DNA of 48,627 nucleotides, from positions 17,173 through 65,799 of the forward strand of contig JAAVEB010000011.1 in NCBI GenBank assembly GCA_014801525.1. The letters run 5' to 3'. Made by a program: the position numbers and the translations under genes. This DNA comes from Bacteroides sp. (GTDB taxonomy: Bacteria > Bacteroidota > Bacteroidia > Bacteroidales > Muribaculaceae). How positions within the stretch are numbered: position 1 is the first letter of the stretch; each line of letters starts with the position of its first letter. Below are positions 43,975-48,627 of this stretch, piece by piece. Below the pieces are notes generated by a model. The model did not search any database. It worked only from the letters and a program-made list of their open reading frames with translations, and was not told the origin of the DNA.

Positions 43975-45156
43975 ATGAGAACAAATATTTTAAAAATATT
44001 CTATGTAATGGTCATGATTCTGGCTGGGGCATCTACCGCTAACGCTTATGATTTCGATCAGGACGGATTGTATTATAATATTTTATCGGAGGATGATTGT
44101 ACTGTGGCGGTCTTCGGTGATAAGAATTATAATGGTGATATGGAAATTCCTAAGGAAATACTCTATAACTCCAAGACGTACACAGTCACTACGATAGGCG
44201 AGGGAGCGTTCTCTCATTGTAGCGGATTGACGAGCGTTGATATCCCGAACTCGGTCACTACGATAGGTGATGATGCGTTCTTTGATTGTAACGGATTGAC
44301 GAGTGTGGTTATCCCGAATTCGGTCACTACGATAGGCGAGGGTGCGTTCTCTAATTGTAGCGGATTGACGAGCGTTGAGATTCCGAGCTCGGTCACTTCG
44401 ATAGGCGAGAGCGCGTTCTTTGATTGTAACGGATTGACGAGCGTTAAGATTCCGAACTCGGTCACTACGATAGGTATGGCCGCGTTCTATGGTTGTAGCG
44501 GATTGACGAGTGTGGTTATCCCGAACTCGGTCACTACGATAGGTATGGCCGCGTTCTCTCATTGTAGCGGATTGACGAGCGTTGAGATTCCGAGCTCGGT
44601 CACTACGATAGGCAGGGAAGCGTTTTTTGTTTGTAGCGGATTGACGAGCGTGGTTATTCCAAGCTCAGTCACTTCGATAGGCGATGAAGCGTTCTCTGGT
44701 TGTAGCGGATTGACGAGCGTAACGATTCCAAGCTCAGTCGCTTCGATAGGCGATGATGTGTTCAAATATTGTAGCTCACTCGAATCGGTTTATTGTCAAT
44801 GGACTGATCCGATAGAGTGTAATCCACAGTTTCCTGATGTTGTGATAAAAAATGCAGCACTATATGTACCTAAAGGAGCTATCGGTAATTATGAAAAAGT
44901 GGATCCGTGGAGAAACTTTAAGAATATTAAGGAGATGGATTATACGGCAGGAGTTGAGGATGTAGCCGATCGTAGCGGCGCTGATGTGAAAGTGACGGAG
45001 GGTTGCATCGTTGCTGAGGGTTGCGCCGAAATGGAGGTTTACTCCATGAGCGGACAATTGGTGTATCGCGGAGCCGGTCGCGCAGAGAATCTTGCGGCGG
45101 GGATATATGTGGTTCGTGTCGCAGACAAAACCCTCAAGGTCATGGTCGCCCGATAA
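43975..45156 (+). CDS. BspA-like leucine-rich-repeat surface protein with type IX sorting domain
   Basis: Encodes 393 residues starting MRTNILKIFYVMVMILAG, with a signal peptide ending near TANA (about residue 24). An in-frame ATG 60 bases upstream would hide the signal peptide. After a short N-terminal region come eight 23-residue BspA-type repeats (residues 76-259; consensus AF..CSGLTSV.IPSSVTTIG) and a degenerate ninth, a cap region (YCQWTDPIECNPQFPDV, then YVPKGAIGNYEKVDPW), and a type A sorting domain (last ~70 residues, MEVYSMSGQLVYRG to LKVMVAR). BspA-type proteins bind host or bacterial surface ligands. Predicted SprA cargo. Confidence 0.9.
   Translation: MRTNILKIFYVMVMILAGASTANAYDFDQDGLYYNILSEDDCTVAVFGDKNYNGDMEIPKEILYNSKTYTVTTIGEGAFSHCSGLTSVDIPNSVTTIGDDAFFDCNGLTSVVIPNSVTTIGEGAFSNCSGLTSVEIPSSVTSIGESAFFDCNGLTSVKIPNSVTTIGMAAFYGCSGLTSVVIPNSVTTIGMAAFSHCSGLTSVEIPSSVTTIGREAFFVCSGLTSVVIPSSVTSIGDEAFSGCSGLTSVTIPSSVASIGDDVFKYCSSLESVYCQWTDPIECNPQFPDVVIKNAALYVPKGAIGNYEKVDPWRNFKNIKEMDYTAGVEDVADRSGADVKVTEGCIVAEGCAEMEVYSMSGQLVYRGAGRAENLAAGIYVVRVADKTLKVMVAR
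44200..44751 (+). repeat. Eight tandem 69-bp coding repeats in the LRR gene
   Basis: Each unit encodes 23 residues; stretches such as TGTAGCGGATTGACGAG recur in most units and the variable parts are mainly the codons before CxGLTSV and after SV. The near-identity at DNA level points to recent duplication and allows change in repeat number by recombination. Confidence 0.9.
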
Positions 45157-45207
45157 AAATCCAACGTATGACAACTTCGGAGGGATAGCCCTCCTCCCTA
45201 CCCCAAT

Positions 45208-45241
45208 AAAAGCGGAGCAGATTGAATCTGCCCCGCTTTTT
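45208..45241 (+). terminator. Terminator of the LRR gene
   Basis: AAAAGCGG-a-GCAGAT pairs with ATCTGC-c-CCGCTTTT with one mismatch and ends in TTTTT. Confidence 0.8.
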
Positions 45242-45291
45242 CATAGCTTTAAGAGCGGTGGAATGGCATTAAGGAGTGGGCGGCATTTGTT

Positions 45292-45463
45292 GACATCGCA
45301 CGCCATGTCCCTACTTTGGTGTGTGGATTGGGTTTTCTCATATCAAACATCTCCGATGTTTTTGCCGCTCCCGACAGTAGCCCGGAGAGTACAATGGTGA
45401 GTGTTTTCTTGATTTTGGTTGACAGTGAAAGGTTTAATGGTAGGGGCATGGCGTGCCATGTCC
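45292..45463. repeat. Dispersed hairpin repeat, copy 4, inside imperfect 23-bp inverted repeats
   Basis: Left arm 45292-45314 and right arm 45440-45462 are inverted repeats matching at 21 of 23 positions. Between them TTTCTCATATC and AAACATC-TCC-GATGTTT (45345-45361), plus about 65 bases to 45427, repeat the second half of copy 3. No reading frame. The gap 45157-45550 otherwise holds only the terminator before it. Confidence 0.7.
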
Positions 45464-45550
45464 GCAAGCAAAATGAAATGGCGGCGACGTTTCGGGATTT
45501 CATGTATGTGTTCGACACATGCCATTGATTTTTGTGACGGGGATGGGACG

Positions 45551-45901
45551 TCAATCCCGATCCTCTTCTTCGGGTTTGTCCCAGGGGTAGGTGCGTTTGG
45601 GGTTGCGCGGGAACCAGCCTTTGTGTACGCGTTCTTCTTGCTGGATAATTTCATGGATGGACCAGAACGCTGAGAATCCGATGACGCCTAAAAGTGTTGA
45701 CCACAGGATGTCGCTTACAATGACCGACGCGATGACGCAAACGAATCCTAACGCCATGAACCACCATCGGCAACGGATGCCGAAATAGTATTCTCCCTTT
45801 ACTACTAACGGGTGGAAAATACCTATTATCAGAAATGTGAGGAGCCCTATGGTGAGCCCGAGCAGGTGATAGTCGTGGAGGAATGCGGTTAAATTGTTCA
45901 T
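45551..45901 (-). CDS. DUF4491 family membrane protein
   Basis: Encodes 116 residues with three predicted transmembrane helices (about 12-33, LLGLTIGLLTFLIIGIFHPL; 45-64, WWFMALGFVCVIASVIVSD; 66-85, LWSTLLGVIGFSAFWSIHEI) and a charged C-terminal tail (QEERVHKGWFPRNPKRTYPW). The FHPLVVKGEYYFG and VHKGWFPRNP segments are typical of DUF4491, a family of unknown function. It follows rpsA on the same strand but a terminator lies between, so it is probably separately transcribed. Confidence 0.85.
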   Translation of the reverse strand: MNNLTAFLHDYHLLGLTIGLLTFLIIGIFHPLVVKGEYYFGIRCRWWFMALGFVCVIASVIVSDILWSTLLGVIGFSAFWSIHEIIQQEERVHKGWFPRNPKRTYPWDKPEEEDRD

Positions 45902-45922
45902 TGCGGAAAGGGGAAAATGAAA

Positions 45923-45950
45923 GGGCGGATTGATATTTCACAATCCGCCC
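45923..45950 (-). terminator. Terminator of rpsA
   Basis: GGGCGGATTG (45923-45932) pairs perfectly with CAATCCGCCC (45941-45950); on the minus strand TTTCATTTTCC follows. Confidence 0.7.
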
Positions 45951-45974
45951 CGGATTTATCTGAGGATGTCAGAA

Positions 45975-47750
45975 TTACTTGCCTGAAAGTTTCTCCTTGA
46001 GCGCTGCAAGTTCCTCGAGGTCGCCGAGGGTAGTAGCGATGGGAGCGTTAAGAGCGGGCTGCTCTTCTTTCTTGGTCTGGCGGCGAGCCTTGCGAGCTTC
46101 GTTCTTTTCAGCTTTAGCTTCGTCTTCGAAGATGCGGCTGTGAGAAAGGAAGATGCGGCGGTTGTCCTTGTTGAACTCGATTACCTTGAAGTCGAGCTTT
46201 TCGTTGACCTGAGCCTGGCTGCCATCTTCTTTAACGAGGTGCTTGGGAGTAGCGAAGCCTTCAACGCCGTGTTCGAGGGCAACTACGCCACCCTTGTCCT
46301 GCATTTCGATGATGGTTCCCGGGTGGATGCTGCCGACAGTGAATACTGATTCGAGCTCATCCCAGGGATTGTCTTCGAGCTGCTTGTGGCCGAGGCTGAG
46401 ACGACGGTTTTCCTTGTCGATTTCAAGAACCTGAACATCGATGTCAGCGCCAACCTGAGTGAATTCAGAGGGGTGCTTGATTTTCTTGGTCCAAGAAAGA
46501 TCGCTGATGTGGATGAGACCGTCAACGCCTTCTTCGATTTCAACAAATACTCCGAAGTTGGTGAAGTTGCGCACTTTTGCAGTGTGGCGGCTTCCGATGG
46601 GGTATTTGGTGTCGATATTTTCCCAAGGATCGTTCTTGAGCTGCTTGATGCCGAGTGACATCTTGCGCTCGTCGCGGTCGAGGGTGAGGATAACTGCTTC
46701 AACTTCGTCGCCGACTTTCATGAAGTCCTGAGCTGAGCGGAGGTGCTGAGACCAAGACATTTCAGAAACGTGGATGAGACCTTCTACGCCCGGAGCGATT
46801 TCAACGAACGCGCCGTAGTCAGCCATAACGACAACTTTGCCTTTAACCTTGTCGCCAACCTTGAGGTCGGGGTTGAGGGCATCCCAAGGATGGGGCTGGA
46901 GCTGCTTGAGACCGAGGGCGATGCGCTTGCGCTCGTCGTCGAAGTCAAGGATAACAACGTCGAGTTCCTGATCGAGTTGAACCACTTCTTCGGGATGGCT
47001 TACGCGGCCCCAAGAAAGGTCGGTGATGTGGATAAGACCGTCAACGCCGCCAAGGTCGATGAAGACGCCGTAGGTGGTGATGTTCTTGACAACACCTTTG
47101 AGCACCTGACCGCGTTCGAGCTTAGAGATGATTTCTTTCTTCTGCTGCTCGAGTTCAGCTTCGATAAGAGCCTTGTGAGAAACAACGACGTTTTTGTATT
47201 CCTGGTTGATTTTAACAACCTTGAATTCCATAGTCTTGCCAACGAAAATATCATAGTCGCGGATGGGCTTAACATCGATCTGTGAACCGGGAAGGAAGGC
47301 TTCGATTCCGAACACGTCGACAATCATACCACCCTTTGTGCGGCACTTGATGTAACCCTTGATGATTTCATCGTTTTCAAGAGCTTGGTTAACACGTTCC
47401 CAAGAACGTGACATGCGAGCCTTGCGGTGAGAGAGGATCAGCTGACCTTTCTTATCTTCCTGATTTTCGATGAACACCTCAACAACGTCGCCGATTTTGA
47501 GATCGGGGTTGTAGCGGAATTCGTTTACAGGGATAATACCGTCGCTTTTATAACCGATGTTAACCACTGCTTCGCGCTTGTTGAGGGCGATGATGGTACC
47601 TTCGATTACTTCTTTGTCTTTTACGGTGTTGAGCGACTCATCATAAGTCTTGGTGAGTTCTTCGCGGCTCTTTTCACCGGCAGTTTCGCCTTTTTCATAG
47701 GCATCCCAATCGAAATCTTCGATTGGAGAATTTTTTAATTCTTCGTTCAT
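45975..47750 (-). CDS. rpsA: 30S ribosomal protein S1
   Basis: Encodes 591 residues with six S1 RNA-binding repeats (VIEGTIIALNKREAVVNIGY, IIKGYIKCRTKGGMIVDVFG, VLKGVVKNITTYGVFIDLGG, KVKGKVVVMADYGAFVEIAP, HTAKVRNFTNFGVFVEIEE, HPGTIIEMQDKGGVVALEH). S1 helps the 30S subunit capture mRNA, and is of particular weight in Bacteroidota where Shine-Dalgarno sequences are rarely used. A basic C-terminal tail (ARKARRQTKKEEQ) follows. Codon use is strongly biased as in other highly expressed genes. It has its own consensus promoter and terminator. Confidence 0.97.
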   Translation of the reverse strand: MNEELKNSPIEDFDWDAYEKGETAGEKSREELTKTYDESLNTVKDKEVIEGTIIALNKREAVVNIGYKSDGIIPVNEFRYNPDLKIGDVVEVFIENQEDKKGQLILSHRKARMSRSWERVNQALENDEIIKGYIKCRTKGGMIVDVFGIEAFLPGSQIDVKPIRDYDIFVGKTMEFKVVKINQEYKNVVVSHKALIEAELEQQKKEIISKLERGQVLKGVVKNITTYGVFIDLGGVDGLIHITDLSWGRVSHPEEVVQLDQELDVVILDFDDERKRIALGLKQLQPHPWDALNPDLKVGDKVKGKVVVMADYGAFVEIAPGVEGLIHVSEMSWSQHLRSAQDFMKVGDEVEAVILTLDRDERKMSLGIKQLKNDPWENIDTKYPIGSRHTAKVRNFTNFGVFVEIEEGVDGLIHISDLSWTKKIKHPSEFTQVGADIDVQVLEIDKENRRLSLGHKQLEDNPWDELESVFTVGSIHPGTIIEMQDKGGVVALEHGVEGFATPKHLVKEDGSQAQVNEKLDFKVIEFNKDNRRIFLSHSRIFEDEAKAEKNEARKARRQTKKEEQPALNAPIATTLGDLEELAALKEKLSGK

Positions 47751-47816
47751 TAAATGGTTAGTAAATAAAGTTAATTAATCACGCAATCGGGTTTTCGCTC
47801 ACCCTCTTGCATTGTG

Positions 47817-47848
47817 CAAAGTTACAACTTAATTTTCACTTGCACAAA
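47817..47848 (-). promoter_or_regulatory. Promoter of rpsA
   Basis: On the minus strand TTTG (47845-47848), a 20-base spacer and TAACTTTG (47817-47824): full consensus match, giving a leader of about 60 bases before the rpsA ATG. Confidence 0.8.
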
Positions 47849-47931
47849 CACTTTTTGATGTAAGCATGGAATTTTTGCGCGATTATTTTGCGGGCAGTTG
47901 AAAAGAGGATGCTGTTTACACTTATTTTTCG

Positions 47932-47939
47932 TAACTTTG
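47932..47939 (+). promoter_or_regulatory. -7 promoter element of tgt
   Basis: TAACTTTG ends only 8 bases before the tgt ATG. With the usual distance to the transcription start, the mRNA would have almost no leader. Confidence 0.6.
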
Positions 47940-47947
47940 TCGCTGAT

Positions 47948-48627
47948 ATGGAATTTGAATTGCAAGCAACCGATTTGCGCTCCAATGCGCGCGCCGGGGT
48001 CATCACTACCGACCACGGACGTATAGAGACACCTATATTTATGCCGGTGGGAACGCTCGGCACTGTCAAGGCGGTTCATCAGCATGAACTGAAAGATGAC
48101 GTGAAGGCGCAGATCATTCTGGGCAATACCTATCATCTGTATTTGCGCCCCGGCACTGAAATCCTGCATCAAGCCGGAGGACTGCATAAATTTAACGGAT
48201 GGGACAAGCCGATATTGACTGATAGCGGCGGTTTTCAGGTTTTTTCGCTTTCGGCAAACAGGAAGCTGAAGGAGGAGGGCGCTTATTTCCGCAGCCACAT
48301 AGACGGGTCGAAGCATCTTTTCACTCCTGAGAAAGTGGTTGACATTCAGCGTGTGATCGGCGCCGACATCATGATGGCTCTTGACGAGTGCCCCTCGGGA
48401 AAAGCCGACTATGACTATGCGAAAAAATCGCTTGGGCTTACCCATCGGTGGCTGAAACGCGGGTGGGAGCATTTTAATTCCACCGAGCCGCTTTATGGAC
48501 ACCGCCAGGCGTTTTTCCCGATAGTGCAGGGGTGTGTTTATCCTGATTTGCGCCGGGAGTCGGCTAAATTCGTTGCCGATCTTGGAGCTGAAGGAAATGC
48601 CATCGGCGGCCTTGCGGTGGGTGAACC
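47948..48627 (+). CDS. tgt: Queuine tRNA-guanine transglycosylase (5' part)
   Basis: Open from the ATG at 47948 to the window end, 226 codons, about two thirds of the usual 375. Translation begins MEFELQATDLRSNARAGVIT and shows the Tgt blocks TPIFMPVGTLGTVKAVHQHE, LGNTYHLYLRPG, DSGGFQVFSLS (with the catalytic Asp), MALDECPSG, FPIVQGCVYPDLRRESA and, at the edge, IGGLAVGE. Tgt swaps guanine 34 of tRNA(Asp, Asn, His, Tyr) for the queuosine precursor. The zinc-binding C-terminus lies outside. The predicted mRNA is nearly leaderless. Confidence 0.95.
   Translation, partial: MEFELQATDLRSNARAGVITTDHGRIETPIFMPVGTLGTVKAVHQHELKDDVKAQIILGNTYHLYLRPGTEILHQAGGLHKFNGWDKPILTDSGGFQVFSLSANRKLKEEGAYFRSHIDGSKHLFTPEKVVDIQRVIGADIMMALDECPSGKADYDYAKKSLGLTHRWLKRGWEHFNSTEPLYGHRQAFFPIVQGCVYPDLRRESAKFVADLGAEGNAIGGLAVGE

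Noticed and set aside
44200-44751. Regularly spaced repeats that could suggest a CRISPR array
   Set aside because: The 69-bp units are in frame and encode BspA-type leucine-rich repeats; there are no unique spacers and no cas genes.
44083-44765. Minus-strand repeat-containing frames opposite the LRR gene
   Set aside because: They are shadows of the tandem repeats; signal peptide, LRRs and sorting domain are all in the plus frame.
47822-48502. Minus-strand frame at the right end
   Set aside because: Opposite the well-conserved tgt coding sequence, which runs off the window edge.

Overview
The window looks like a chromosomal segment of a Bacteroidales bacterium (Bacteroidota), possibly Muribaculaceae; the family is my inference. 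Three things point there. Several genes carry the Bacteroidota -7 promoter element TAnnTTTG, with a TTTG about 20 bases upstream in the best cases (ruvA, thiD, rpsA). There is a type IX secretion translocon, SprA, and three proteins that end in the matching C-terminal sorting domain. Many starts lack a Shine-Dalgarno sequence. No phage, transposase, tRNA, rRNA or CRISPR array was seen.

Layout. 1-6.5 kb: the 5' end of uvrA (minus), a small YtxH-like membrane protein, then on the minus strand dnaJ and grpE, ispE, a lipoprotein and a secreted C10 (streptopain-like) protease. 6.7-10 kb: a BadF/GlcNAc-kinase-type ATPase and a patatin fused to an outer-membrane barrel. 10-13 kb (minus): an ECF sigma / membrane anti-sigma / DUF4252 operon, and rarA. 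13.2-24.4 kb (plus): a small membrane protein, a PstS-like binding lipoprotein, a TPR protein, ruvA and the very large sprA. 24.7-27.7 kb: a two-gene operon with a small sorting-domain protein and a large beta-helix/FN3-type secreted protein, behind a promoter that contains a G8 tract.

28.2-35.0 kb is a complete-looking thiamine operon: promoter, TPP riboswitch, then thiD-thiS-tenI-like-thiE-thiG-thiC-thiH-thiF, tightly packed or overlapping. It makes both the pyrimidine (ThiC, ThiD) and thiazole (ThiS, ThiF, ThiG, ThiH) halves and joins them (ThiE); the final kinase ThiL is not in the window. Next come a B12-dependent class II ribonucleotide reductase, an 80-residue protein (minus), a GH95-like lipoprotein, a CBM20-MalQ 4-alpha-glucanotransferase, and a BspA-like leucine-rich-repeat protein behind a long, possibly structured leader. 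The right end has a DUF4491 membrane protein and rpsA (minus), and the 5' two thirds of tgt (plus).

The most unusual material is non-coding. A dispersed repeat family occurs four times (near 24.47, 27.80, 43.44 and 45.33 kb). Its modules are hairpins capped by TCC or TTCC loops, and their stems differ between copies by compensatory changes. Other points of interest are the G8 tract at the -33 position of a surface-protein promoter, the leader of the LRR gene, two mutually exclusive helices downstream of the TPP aptamer, and an ECF-type promoter in front of the sigma operon.
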